Source: Thuidium tamariscinum (lineage: Eukaryota > Streptophyta > Bryopsida > Hypnales > Thuidiaceae). Taken from it: a stretch of DNA of 64,000 nt. Within the stretch, counting starts at the first letter, position 1. Each line of letters begins with the position of its first letter. Shown piece by piece: positions 22,986 through 36,000 of this stretch. Location of the stretch: assembly GCA_947034885.2 (NCBI GenBank), contig OX344758.2, positions 13,233,067 through 13,297,066 of the forward strand, given 5' to 3'. A program made the position numbers and the translations under genes. The notes under the pieces were generated by a model. It was not told the origin of the DNA and ran no database searches. It worked only from the letters and a program-made list of their open reading frames with translations.

Positions 22986-23765
22986 CCCCAAAATGAATAA
23001 ATTACCATCACCGAACATAACTGTGTAAATTAGCTTCCCAAACGGGTTTGTAAGAGTTCGATTCTGTAAGCTTCAGTGTTTATGTAAGCTAATTCCACCA
23101 AAGAAACTGCACAAGAATTGAAACAAGAATGTAAGGAATTTTGGTAGAGATATAAACAAGAAATAGTCCTATTAGACGCTCTTAGGGGTCAAGAGCTATG
23201 AAGGACTGCACGATATGACCTATTAGAGGGAATTAGCCTATCTTGAAAATTAATATCACCTCAAAATTTGAAAATTGGCACAATACAATAATAATTCAAC
23301 CTGTACTAATTCAAAATAGTGTGTGACACGCACTACCAGGAAAAATCAGAGTGCTATACTTTCCTGTTGAGCTTGAACAATAGTCAAGAGTGAAGATTCA
23401 CAGGCAAGAAATCTTTTGGACCATTCCTGTTCTCGCTAAATGCTGATTCAGTTATGGCACCGTGAAAATTACGCTCGAGTTGATTTAGGAAACAGGCAGA
23501 AAAGGCTGACAATTCCCTGATTCTATGAGAAAGCAAACAATAACCTCAGATGTTCAAACTAAAGCTGCAATACATTTTACCACTACATACCTTCGCCCCA
23601 ACACACTGCAGGACTATCTGACAAAGTAAACTTCACAAACTCATTTGATGCACAACTTGTCCAGGTAGAGCGCTCGTCAAACCAACTGCCCGAAGTTCGC
23701 GCTAAGCCAAATGGTCTCTTTTTACAAGCCAAGCCAACTCTTCTGGGCAAGAACCAAGGATCTGC
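22986..23765. other. Intergenic DNA and 3' flank of the UBLCP1-like gene
   Basis: No coding segment recognised. The part next to 23766 is presumably the minus-strand gene's 3' UTR. Confidence 0.5.
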
Positions 23766-26227
23766 TCAAGTTCGCCGTCTTCTCTTGTGTTGATCAGTGT
23801 AATCTCTCCATCTCCCATGATCAAGCTCGCCCAAATCATCCAAACCAGATATCGCAACAAGGTAATCAGTCAGCCCTAGAAGCTCCTGATCTGAGGCGCG
23901 GTTCATATGGGCCTTCCTAAAAGGTTTGATAACCAACCCGTTTTGAGGATTCATTACGAAGTTCCGCCGCAAATCGTCAAACATGATTGTGTTCTTCGAG
24001 TTATAAAACTGCAAAATAAACGCACAAACTCCATCAAAATTATGGAACCAGAGGCTCAGAAAATCTGCAACCACAAAGAGAGCAAGAAATTAACAATGAA
24101 AGAAGCTGTATTCCCACCTCTGGACACTTCCCCCAGATGACTCCAAGTGGTTTGCAATCGAAAATCTTGTGAGACTCTGATTGCACCGTTATCATGGCCA
24201 GATGATCAACCATGGCTGTAACTTTGTAGTCAGGATGAGAAAGTACGCCAAGCTCCTTCATCTTCACCTCCACCCACTTCATGCTGACACCCTCTCACCG
24301 AGTCAGCCCTTCCTTTTCGCACTCAAATACAAACTGACCCAGCAGACTGAATATCTAACCATCATCTGAAGATGTCAAACATTAGACCCTCTCCTAAGCA
24401 AAAGTGCTAATTACATCCTTGAACAGAATAACAACTCGAAGCGCCTAGTGTCAATTCACGAGGTACCCACATCCTACATCCACTCCAGTAATCCGAAAGA
24501 GCTGCTCTCACTCACCTGGTTGCGGACCAAATAATAATATCATAAAACTGGTACGCAGTCGTCAAGAATTCATGGAGATCTGCCAATCAACCATATCAAT
24601 TAGATAAGCAGCAGTCAGGTACAGGACTTTAAGCATACAAAGCTTACAACCTTGTCACACTCAAAACAAATATTGTCCTTCTCTGCTTGGTGCTCCACAG
24701 AATCAGAAGACTACGTCCTGCAGAATACTTAAGAGGATTGCTACATGACTTACAAGGGCGCATCAATTCCCGTGGATTCTCAGCAATCGAGCGGTGGTCG
24801 AATAGAGTGTAGTCTATGTCCAGCACCAGACACTTCTTGCCTGGTCGAGGAGGATTGATCAACGTCAGCTGCCACAACAAATCAACCAAAATCTCACGAG
24901 TGTGAAACTCATAAACAATTGTTACACTCCTACGGGACTATCTTGAAAGAGTTTCTTAATCACTCTGTCGTTCGACGACGAGTACTGTTCTGGTGACGCC
25001 AACCCCCGAAATGTACACCTCTGGTACATTTTCTCCATAGAAGATACGATTGTTACACTGGGCATCTCCTGAGCAGCACTCAATCTACTTGAGGATTCAT
25101 TCAGACATGCTATTTAACGTTGAGCTATGCCAATTCACCGTTCAACAATACAGTGTCAACTACATAGAAACAATTTTTCGTCAATCCTCTAATCCGGAAA
25201 ATAGGGTATATTACCTTGAACTGCTCAATTCGACGCCTAAGTTTTTGTTTATTGACCTCCCGGTCCATAATGTCGACTGTATCTTCCGGGCGAAGTTCGA
25301 AATCGTCCAAGACCTCAGGGGCGTCGACCGGTTCCACCAGAATCTCATCTTCAATAGTTCTGAAAAAACTCCTCGTTCAAAATGAGATGGAAGGGGAATT
25401 TCAACAAGCACCATTAGCACCATCTTGCTGGAAATCATAACCTAATCGTTTCTTGTCCAATATGTTAACCACTAAAAGACCAAGAATTCATGGTTTCAAA
25501 ATGACTAATTTGACTGATCATATTGTGAAAGGTATATTTCAAATGGAGCCAAATTCTATCACCAAGATTGGATAGTCTTGGTCCTTTGAGGAATGACAAG
25601 AACATTTCACCCGTTTAGTTCATGACACCAATCCATTACCCTGGCATAGAAAACCTCGCTGTTCCGCTGTAACGGTTGCATTGAATTATCCGAGGACAAT
25701 AGATTTCTGTAGGAATAGTGTGACGTATCCTCATTCAGCAATCCTACATCTGATCAATACAAAAATTCACACGAAATTGAAAACTTAGAGATACCACCGA
25801 CGAGGATATCTCTTTGAAGTCCCTCTGAAAACAACTTCCTCGACATTCGAAACCCTAATTCACGACATGAATCATGGTTCGAAACCATGAAACGATCACA
25901 AGCAATCACCAAAAGAAAACTCAAAATATCAGAGAAGCAATCTGTGTCACGGACGCACCCCATCATCATGATCTTGATGGTCGGCTTGAGGTTTAACTGC
26001 GACAGAAACATGGAATCATCGGCAGGCTTCACGCCGTTCTTCACATTGAGCAATTTCTGCCGCTTGGGCAATACATTGGTGACCTCGCAGATCCGGCGCT
26101 TCAACTCACCGACCGTATCGTCCGCACACACACGCACCGTGTATTCTTTCCCGGACCACTTCACCAGCATCGTCAACTCCTCCAGGCTCGCCGGGTTGCT
26201 CGTCGTCGCCCCACCCTCCGACGCCAT
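23766..26227 (-). CDS. UBLCP1: Ubiquitin-like domain-containing CTD/proteasome phosphatase (UBLCP1 family), 333 residues
   Basis: Six exons on the minus strand: 26227-25959, 25359-25215, 24868-24754, 24579-24516, 24283-24118, 24008-23766. All have GT/AG borders and the 1002-nt total stays in frame. Residues ~18-90 form the ubiquitin-like domain ending KIMMMG. An acidic linker (91-138) follows, then the FCP1/SCP HAD phosphatase domain with DIDYT (nucleophile Asp155, acid Asp157), WSAT (194-197), CKPLG (Lys242) and FDD (264-265). The family dephosphorylates serine/threonine on the 26S proteasome in the nucleus and reduces its assembly or activity; the UBL docks on the Rpn1 subunit. The tail (KRRRR) is basic and could aid nuclear entry. 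Length is close to the ~318 of the animal protein. An upstream in-frame ATG at 26284 adds 19 residues; I prefer 26227 because the UBL follows a short Ala/Ser leader. Divergently paired with the J-domain gene. Confidence 0.95.
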
Positions 26228-26723
26228 TGATCTCTGTTTAACTTCAAGGAAAAAAGAAAAATTCCTGACTCTGACTGTCCTCAATCCTCCCCAAAATCTC
26301 TAATTCTGCACTTCACTCAGTAATCTGCCAATGCAACAAGCTCCAACACTTAGATTGAGGAAGACAAATTTGCAAATGAAGGGAGAGCGGGAATTCGGAA
26401 AAGCTCTGTCGGGGAAGAAGAAAACCAGAAACCTCCAATAGACCGACGTCCCTGACCTATTTATTGTCTTGGTCGGCGTCGGCAGTATCGATGGTTACCA
26501 TATCAACGGGAGGTTATCAACCTGGATATCAACTCGGGTAAAATCTGCACAATTTCAGCCCTTGTTTCCATAACAATATCAATCTCCACCATATGAACGG
26601 AAGGTTATCAACCAGGGTATCAGGGCAGGTCTCCACTGCAAACCCAACCCTGTTTTTTCCTTGTCAAAATTCGGAAGCAGATGCAATAGTTGTGAAATGT
26701 TGGTGCGGTCAGCCTGAATTGGG
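26228..26723. promoter_or_regulatory. Shared divergent promoter region
   Basis: Only 496 bases separate the start codons of the minus-strand phosphatase and the plus-strand J-domain gene, so both promoters and leaders must lie here. It holds a ~36-base direct repeat at 26496-26531 and 26586-26621 (shared core GGTTATCAACC with flanking ACCATAT and TATCA), spaced 90 bases. The repeat is a candidate transcription-factor site pair; no factor is proposed. Confidence 0.6.
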
Positions 26724-28086
26724 ATGGGAGTTGATGATGTTGTAGCAGCCTCCTCTGATACGGCTATGAATGAATGTGGAAGATGGAATTTATTTTCCCA
26801 GCAGAATTTGACTATCCCGCAGAGTTTTTTGCGGCATTCACAAACTTATTTTTATCATCAGCGGTGTAATTTCGGAAGCGAGAATCGGAATGTGAATTCA
26901 ACGATGTCAGTTGAATCTGCTTACCGTATGCTTGATTTAGAGCCTGGAGCAAGCATGGAGAATGTCAAAGCTGCTTATCGTCGGCTTGCTCTCAAATGGT
27001 GAGTCGGCTCTCCACTATTGTTCTGCGCAAATTTTATTGTGCGTGTTTTGCGAGTCGTGGTGGGCAGATTTTCGCAATCATTTACTGCTATTTGTAAGGA
27101 TTTTGTGCTACGCATTTGGCTGAGATCTTCGTTTCGATGTCTTCACTTGTCAAAGAAGTATGTACGAAATTGTTGTCTGACAAATGCCTGAACTAGTATC
27201 ACTGTTTAGGAACAATTTTGCAACGAAGTAGCACCTCGCGAATCTGCTTGGGGTTCTCTCAACGTTTGAAACCCTAACTAACGAAGGAGAAACGCGCTTT
27301 GAGAGACGTTGTCCTTTTATGTTTTTTGTGGACTGTATACTATGTGGCCGAACCCTCTCTTCTAATTAAGTACGTGACCTTAGGTTTGAAGATGGATTTA
27401 GCTGATGCTTCAGCCGTTTCTGATTATCGTCTGTCATATCAGTCACCCTGACTTGAACGCTAAGGATGGGGCGGAGTTTCTGCGAATTTCAGCAGCGTAT
27501 CAGAGGATCCTGAACAAGAATGTCACCTACAATGTTCCTCAATCACCAAGGGCTCGTTACAATTCTCATGGACGGGTTTATCAAGGTTAGTTACTGGAAC
27601 ATTTCATTCCTAATCTGAATTTTACTTTGACTTTGGATTTCTTTTTGAACTTCACTTGAAGTGCATTGATGTCTCTCATTCTTGATTTACGGATCCTTTT
27701 TCTTTTTGTCGTTCTGAACTCCGAACATGAAGTTTGTTAGCGTGAGACTGAAAGCTCTCTATCCTGGGATGTGAATGTGAATGTGAGTGTGAATGTGAAT
27801 ATAAATGTGTTTGTACAAGTTCTCACACATGAAACTTCGTTCACCGTTCAACGCAGGGCAGGTGAGGCCGCTCAATCGAACGGCAGTGACTGTTTGGGGA
27901 CTAGGATTAGCAATGGGCTGCGTGTTGTTTGGAGCTGTATTATTGTGGAGTCGCGTAGAGACCAAAGGAGTTTCCTTGAAAGGACCTTCACGAGTTATCG
28001 AGCCGTCTTCGAATGCTGTCAAGCGAGAGCGCATTGCAGCTCTACTTCTGGAGAAATCCAAGCCTCGGAAAGATAGTGAACATTGA
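26724..28086 (+). CDS. Small J-domain (DnaJ-like) protein with C-terminal membrane anchor, 215 residues
   Basis: Three exons: 26724-26998, 27443-27585, 27857-28086, all GT/AG, frame kept over 648 nt. Residues 1-60 are a Ser/Asn/Gln-rich leader. A J domain starts near residue 63 (SAYRMLDLEPGASMENVKAA), with the Hsp70-stimulating HPD motif at 93-95 and helix IV near FLRISAAYQRIL. A hydrophobic stretch at about 149-170 (AVTVWGLGLAMGCVLFGAVL) predicts one membrane span, followed by a basic ~45-residue tail. J proteins recruit Hsp70 and trigger its ATPase. With no Gly/Phe or zinc region this is a type III J protein, probably acting at a membrane. The leader might be an organelle transit peptide, but its acidic start argues against certainty. 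The residue before HPD is Cys (codon split by intron 1), where Trp or Tyr is common. Intron 2 contains a short GTGAAT repeat (27769-27799). Confidence 0.88.
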
Positions 28087-31000
28087 AATGTCCAACCTGA
28101 CGGAGGGCTTCAAATTCCAGGATCTGCCAAAAAATGATCCAGGTAGGTCTTACTGTTGGTACCGCAGGAGCCCAATAATAGCAGTAGATTGAAATTCAAT
28201 GTTAGGATTAGGGTTAGAGTTGTACTTCAAGAGGTTTTAAGACCACCATCGAACTTGCGTTGCACAGGAATTATGAGAGTTTACAATTATCGAGCATTGT
28301 CTCCTGGAATACATGCTAGTTTCACATTGATGTGAAGATGAGGTTCACTGATACTAAAATTGGAATTGTATTTGTTCATAGTTGTTTGTGACTAACCTGT
28401 AGTGCACAAGAGGCAGCCGAGAATGGTACCCTTGTCTACCTTGCATTCTATCAAGCTAGCTTGTTTGATGGAAACAATACTCGTCAAGGTCTTAAGTTTA
28501 TAATTTGGAGCTATTACTCAGTTTTGCCTTACGATTTTCTGTCATTCCTATCTTGCGATTGATATTTCCTCTGAAAAATTTATGGGGCTCTGAATAACTC
28601 ATCAATCGAGATGATATAGAAATTGTGCTTATTTGTCGAAGTGCTTCTAACTTATGTCCTTGCGGCAATATTTGACGTGCGATGGCAAATGCTGATACTG
28701 AAGTTTTATGATTAGTCAGGTGGCTGTGGAATGCGGACTTCCCTAGAACATATCAAATATTCAAATGTAAAGGAATCTGGAAGCCATTAGTTGATTGTAG
28801 AAGAGACTCTAAGTACAGCTGAGGGTCATCAGTAGTTTTTTCTATACTTTCAAGCATTGCTATGCGTCATGCAACTAAATTTTGCAAATGGCATGCAAAG
28901 TATGCTGACTGATAAATCACCATTAGTGATATAATTTTTGCCTGAGGTTTTATTTTTAGCGGTGGGAAATGCAGGAGAAAGCTAGAAAATCAATCCAGAA
29001 TTGTTAAGGTTGCAGGTTCTTAAGCTGTCCGTTTGAGCCTACCCACCTCATCAATGACTGTAATAGATAGTTAAGGAACAGGTCATTCATTTCTAGATCC
29101 TAAAATCTAGTTGGTTTATGGACCTTCTACCTTATAGTTGCAATGATAGAAATTGAGTGAAATTATTGAAAGCTTGTCCACCTAAAAATCTTGAGTCATT
29201 TAGTGTATCTATGGTGATTTTTTTTGGTCTTCTAAGGAGTTATCCTTTTAATGTTTGAATTTATTTGTATTCTTTTTGAATTTTTGTATGTTTTTTTAAT
29301 ATTCATGTAGAAGTATATTATTTACATCAATTTGTAAGAAGGGTTGTCTTTAAGAGATTCTAGTTCCATTTTTGGGATGAATGAAAAGCTATTTGGATAA
29401 ATCATTGTTCTCAAGCATTTTGTTCATCCTTCAAAATATGGACTTTGGAGCTCTTATGGGATAAAGTTTCTTTGCCAAATCATGAATTGACACCATTTTA
29501 TTTATCATGTAAAATAAGAAGAAAAAATTGAGAAGTGTTAATAAGGGTTTGATTATTTGTATGTCAATACCATTTTTGCCTTCACTTCAAATGGATCTTT
29601 GGATATTTTCTAAAAATTTTAAGATGGTTTAGAGTGCATCTTAGAAGAAGAATTTTGGGAAGATTTTCAAAAAAAGGTGTAAACTACAACCTATAGATAA
29701 TTTTTTTATAGTTGGATCTACCAATTGTACTAACCAATGTTTATCAATCAAATTTGAAATCAAAATTTTCAAATTTCTATAAAACTTAATTATGAATTGA
29801 ATACTATTGACTTTTATAAGAATTTTGTGTAATAAGTTTGAAATGCAAATATCTAATTATGTTGAGTTTTTAAAATTTTAATATTACCTAGGTATTGAAG
29901 TAATTTTTAAAAAGTTAATTTATGAATATAAAAAGTTAATTTTCCATGTAAACTATACTAGCATTTTCTTGAATTTATAGTGTAAAGAGAGTTTGCAAAG
30001 GAGATTTTTGGAAATCTATATTGCATAAATATTTGAACCCATAAGAAATATTGAACTTGTTTTTTGTTGTATTAAAAATAGAAAATTGGTCATTTTTGTT
30101 TGTATATCAAATCTTTGAATCTATGAGAATAAATTGGTTGAATGATTGAAGGTTGAGGTAGAAGCATTTGATTTAGCACCTACCCAAATATAATATACCA
30201 AATTCTCATACTATAATATATATAATAGAGACAGAAAGAGAAAATGTATAGTACAATATCATAATGTTGTATATATAGTATTTAAGACTTGTCCCTCCAT
30301 AATCTAGAAATGTGGAAATATACTTCCTAATTATACCTCTAAATTATAGGTCAACTTAGTATATTTACAAAAAGTATAAAAAAAAGTCATTTTGCTAATC
30401 TATGACAACTTTTTATTATCTAGGAAAGAAAAAATAAGACCTTTGGAAAGCTAATCAACCCCTAAACATCCAAACAAATATTTTTGTACAGGCCTCAATT
30501 CTTTTTAAATGAAAAATTTATTGCTACATGACAAAACATTGATTATACATCTAGAAAGTCTTTATTCTAATCCAATACATATAATATGCATATCAAATGG
30601 ATTTTATTATAATTTCTTATAGCTTACACTTATTTAACAGAATTAGAATTTTCAAAATACTTAAACTCTAAAAAATAATAGTATAGGTATTTAATCTTGC
30701 AAAAAAAGCTAATCTTTTTTTTTATTAATTTAGTCATCCCTTAAAAATTACATGTCCCTTCTTTATATGACCAATTACAAAGCTTGGATGCAATATTTAT
30801 CTTGACATATATTACACCTAACCTCTTAAGGACCAAGACATCGTCTAGATTTCCAAAATTCTAGAGACTTATTATTAAATGCAAGTTAGAAAAAAAATTT
30901 ATTGATGACCGTCAAAAAATAGACTATCATGCAAATAATTATTTTCAATGAATTTTGAAGTCAAATTGAAAATTCCTTCTAAAATTGATTGTAGATTGAA

Positions 31001-32131
31001 TATTTGTCATTTTCATAAGAATTTTTTCTTTGAAGTTCAAAATTTTAATTTCAATCATAATGATTTTTGAACATTTATATTTAAATTTTGTAGTCAAGGC
31101 ATTTTTTAAGGTTCATTTTTTGCACTAAAAGGTTATTTTTTGAGGATAGGCATACTAACACCTATTGATATAGAATATTTGCAAATCAAATTCCTTGGAA
31201 TCTAAACCTTATAAACATTAAAGAACTAATACAAGAATCTTCAAAAAATTGATGAATGAAAAAATAAATTTTTGTGTGCTTGTAATGTATTTGCATTCAT
31301 TTGTTGTTCAAATTTTGAATACCTAGTCTTTTAGGGAATAAACTCTTCTTAAGTCAATTTGGTTCCAATTTATAATCTAATTCTCTTTTATTGCCTTTGT
31401 TAACAATTTACCTTTGCAAGTAAAAAATTTTAAATGTGCAATATACCATAAAGAAAAGAATATCCATATATACCCACACTACACAAGTATAATACAAAAT
31501 TCAATTTTTAAAAACAACTTTATTTTTATTAAATTTTTTTAATTAAATTTCATGGTTTTATATGAAAATTTATTGAAAATCATTGCTAACAAATTTTCAA
31601 ATTTTAGTTTTATAGAAATTACTCATACAATCTTTCAAATTAGATAAAAGAAAAAACAACTTTAAATGATAAAATCCAATTTAAGAAAATCTAATTCAAT
31701 TTAGAGGGTCAAATGTCAAATTAAATTATTTAGTTGTTTCAATATTGTAATTAGGTATTGAAGCCCCATCTTGTCAATTACTAGCTAAATAATGAACTTG
31801 TTCAATTGTTTAGTGAATTTTATAGCCTCAAAATGTTTTGAAAGCTCAATTGTACATTTGATATAGAAATTTTATAAACTAAAGTATAAAATAGCTACAA
31901 AAGTTTGTCCACATATGGCACTTCCATGCAAATTGGATTACTATTGCACCTCCAACATATATTAGAAGCTACAATTTTTTTGTATATTGAATTATTTGAA
32001 GATGATAAAGTTTAGATTTTGATATGACATCTAAATGAAAGATGCTAATTATCAAATCTCAAATTCATATAGTGTATATCTTACTATATTTTAGTATGTA
32101 ATTTGTATTTACGGAGTCAAAAAAACTACTA

Positions 32132-32133
<2 letters not shown>
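28087..32133. other. Gene-poor AT-rich region
   Basis: About 4 kb with dense stops in all frames and no domain, splice-linked exon or clear TIR element. The first few hundred bases are presumably the 3' UTR and downstream flank of the J-domain gene. AACCCCTAAACATCC at about 30458 resembles a terminus of the TTAA-flanked family, but its partner is not convincing. Confidence 0.5.

Positions 32134-32181
<48 letters not shown>
32134..32181 (+). repeat. AT dinucleotide microsatellite
   Basis: About 24 uninterrupted AT units. Confidence 0.95.
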
Positions 32182-32184
<3 letters not shown>

Positions 32185-32561
32185 CATCTTTTGAACCATA
32201 AATGTCCAAGAGGTATTGGGTCCTATAAATTATGACTTCTACAACCTTTGTGATGTTAAGCATGAAGGTTAGAAACAATCTATGTAGTCAAATCATGAAA
32301 AATATTTGTTGATCATTTTTCAAATTGATTTTGAATCAATTTACTTAGTGAATATTTACCAAAAATTCATTTCTTATTTGTAGCATTTTTAAAAAATGAT
32401 TGTCTAAGATTGAAATTTCATTTGAAACAAAAAAATCTATGTCAACTTCATCTAATATGTTTTTTAGAAGAAAAAAAATTTAGACAAATAGTAATTTTGG
32501 AGAAATAAGAATTTCCCAAATTACAATAGTATAGACTATAAAATAATCATCTAGTCATTTA

Positions 32562-32573
32562 GGGGTTAACCCC
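32562..32573. other. Head-to-head pair of TTAA-family termini
   Basis: GGGGTTAACCCC: a right terminus (..CATTTAGGGG) and a left terminus (CCCCTAAGCAT..) share one TTAA at 32566-32569. Partners of either end were not convincingly located nearby. Confidence 0.5.
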
Positions 32574-32984
32574 TAAGCATCAAGATTCATCTCCAAAAAT
32601 TTATGATTTTGGAAAAATCATCATAAACAACATAAAGTACTATTTGGAAGAATAATTTGGAATTGAGATACAAATGAAAGTTGTAGAGTTTGAGTTTTAG
32701 ATTCTATCCATAGAGTTGGATGCATGAATGCTATCACCAATATTTTCTATAAAATTTAAAAGGAAAATTTCAAAATTTCTTCTAAATTCAATTATATACA
32801 AAATATTGTCATTTTTTGAGTAACTCTTATTGGAATGGATTTGAAATGAGGTTCTCTTAACATGGTGATTTTTGGAATTTTTTTGGTTCTTTAATTCTAT
32901 GACCACATTTTTGCAATTCCAAGTTTGAATTAGGGTCAACACAAGTCAACCACTTGGCATACTTCCATATTTGTAATTTAAAAA

Positions 32985-32986
<2 letters not shown>

Positions 32987-33052
<66 letters not shown>
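32987..33052 (+). repeat. Poly-A followed by TA microsatellite
   Basis: A run of A (about 32987-33004) followed by about 24 TA units. Confidence 0.93.
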
Positions 33053-33053
<1 letters not shown>

Positions 33054-36000
33054 TCTAGTAACACCAAATCCAATCCTTAGATAGGACCACAACATCATAA
33101 ACTATCTAAATAAATTTAGATGACTTTTATACAAGCTATAGTGAGAAAGAAATCTCATTTTCAATCTATACATCATCTGAAAATTGAACGTCAAAGCACT
33201 CCAAAGTTATCATTCTATAGACACCGTGGACTAGAATGGTTTGATGAATGACAAGGAATTCTCCAATATAGGATTGAAATGCGATCATTCATCCTCGGTT
33301 TTAGGAGTAGAAATCTGAGATCTTCTACATGTTTTTGACTTCAAATGAGTTTTTTTGAATATTTTACTACCAATAATTCTCACGGTTTTAGAAATGACAA
33401 ATTCTACAAGGAACCCCGTGTCTTTCCAAGGGTAAGGATTAACTTTTGAAGTCCACCAAAGACCAGAAGTCTTCGACAAATAACTCCTAATTGTCCATTG
33501 CAGCAACAAAGAATGCACCTATTAGTCCTACAATTGGTGCATTTTGGTGACTACCGACCAACCTTGGTCATTGGGATGCAGCCCCCAAATTTGACAATGA
33601 ATCATCTGTCCTACTTCCCATATTTCTCAAGTGTTTTTTTCTCTCTCTTTTGGCTGTAGCAATCTTTGACTTTTTGGCAGATACAGTAAAGTGCATCTCC
33701 ATATCCCCCCCAATTCGTTCAAAACCCAATCCCTAACTTACATGCAAACATCTGTCTCAAGCCCTTCCCTTTTTCCTTGTCTTTGCAGAGGTTTGTGCCA
33801 GTAGTTTCATCCACAATCTAAGGCCCAGCTTCCATGTGAGTCAGGCCGGTAGCAAAAGGGCTACTAACAAGACAAGCAGCGCGCACCAATTGTGTTGCCG
33901 GTCTGCTCAAGTTTCACTGATATCAGTGGACGAGGCGATTGGTGTAGATTGAGAGAAATTCAAGGGAATAACATGTGCTTTTCTTACTCGATATCTCCCC
34001 ACCCATCAAGTCCACATAGAAGTGTCATCACTCACTTTTCAGTATAGCTCTCTCTTGCAAGTTCGACTGGCCCGGATCACATGGAAGCTAGCCCTAAGTT
34101 CAACATTGGCCAACTTGCCATTTTTGGCATGGAACAAAAGCTCAATGCGTAGTACATGCCAAACATGGTTTGTTTGTTTGTTTGTTTGTTTTAGGGGGGG
34201 ACATATGTGACCTTTCCTTCAAGAAGGTTTTAAGTTGGCTGGCTCCTTAATTTGGGTGGCTTTCATTGAAGGAGGTCAATTTCGAGTATACAATTTTGAA
34301 TATGTAATTTCTGTATGCAATTTTTGTATATATTGGCATTGCATGACAAATAAAACGAGGTTTTAGAAACATTTTGGCAATGGTGTAGAGGGCTACAATT
34401 TTGTGAAGAATTATAATTTCTATGTCCATCCATCTTTGGAATTAAAAAAACTCTTTTCAATCCTGTTCATACATCTTTTCATTCAAATTTAGCAATTTCA
34501 TCTATATTTTGATTAGGAATGACAAAAATTTAGCAAAAAAATATTACTTTTATCTAGCAAAAAGTAGAAATTTATATTGATATAGTGCAATTTAGGACCA
34601 TGGTGCCAAAAAAAAGGACTAATAGGGACCAACTGATAAAAGTCCAACCAAGTAAGTTAGTGATGATCTCTAATAAAGTCTTTCTTTAAAAAAAACTTAA
34701 ACAAATCCAATTAAGCCTTCTCTTACTTTAAACCTCGGTTTTACAAATCCTCGATTTTAGGAGTGGAAAGTGAAAATCTTCTATAGTTCTTTGACTTCAA
34801 ATGAGTTTTTTTGAATGTTAATGCAATTAATTCAACGCATGCTCCAAAGAGAAACAAGTCAGCATTTCCCACTCACCAAGACACCAACCATCACAAGCAG
34901 AAGCTACTCATGACCTCTCTAATGTCACAGCTTAGACTCCAAAAATCAGTTAGTGGTAATATGGAGTTTTATGATAACTTGGTGAACTCAGTGGGAGTTA
35001 TGCAGCCCTTGTTTTATTTGGGCACCATGGGGCCAGATTGCACCATTTCAAAATAAATTTTTATTTATTTTTGTTGAATAAGAGTATTCTTGATTGGTAA
35101 AAAAATTTATGTTTATGTTTGAAATTTGGATGAAGTTGTCAAATTTGGATGAAAAAGTGCATGAATATTATCGGAAAGAGTTTTTTGTTTCAAAAGGTGG
35201 ATGAATGTAGTAATACAATGCTTCATCAAATTTTAATTGATCACCATCCTATCACTCCTTCAAAATCAAAACACAAAAAAAAGCCTCGAAAGGGATTGAA
35301 AATGCCCTTGTTGGTAGATGGTTGAATTGAGAGGTTTAAGGTAGGCACTAGCCCCCAAAATGCCACTTTTGCCATGGTACAAAGTTTCTACTAGTGGACT
35401 TGTCAAAATTTCATATTTTCTTATTTGTAAGTGAAAAGAAATCCCAATGCGCCAAAAGGCAACATTTTGACTATTGTATGCAAAAATTATATAGGATCAA
35501 TGATTTTTTTGATAGATGTTTATGAAATATTACTTCTATGAAGTTGAATATTGATTTTGGAAAATTAAACAAAATAATAATGGTGGTTTTAAACAAGGTG
35601 TGGTCTTTGGGGTACTCACCTTAGTTTGATTTTGAACTTCTAACTTTTGTAAATAGAGGTATGATTGCCTTTGAGTTTTTCACAATTGAAGTCATAGTTG
35701 AATTTGAAAATTCAACTAAATGAGGAAACAAGACTCAATGGTTATTGAATTACCATTATATTTCATGGTCGCAATTATTGTTGTCTGTAGTCTCAAATCT
35801 ATCAAAAGTATATGAAGTTACTTTTGAATGAAAGAGATTCTTGGCATTGTTGGATGTAGGGAATTGGCATATTATAGGTGTGCAAGTGACACTTTAAAGT
35901 GACTTAGTGGCTAAAATAGGGTCTTGCTCCTTTTGGATGTAATTTATCGAAGAATACAATTGCTTTAGAGACTCAACATTCTAACCGATTTTGAGATAAT

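Noticed and set aside
25887..26303. 138-codon plus-strand open stretch
   Set aside because: Antisense shadow of exon 1 of the UBLCP1-like gene, which has clear domain and splice support on the minus strand.
27769..27799. GTGAATGTGAATGTGAGTG repeat as a coding or CRISPR-like signal
   Set aside because: Short intronic microsatellite in the J-domain gene. No spacer structure, and CRISPR is not expected in a plant nuclear genome.
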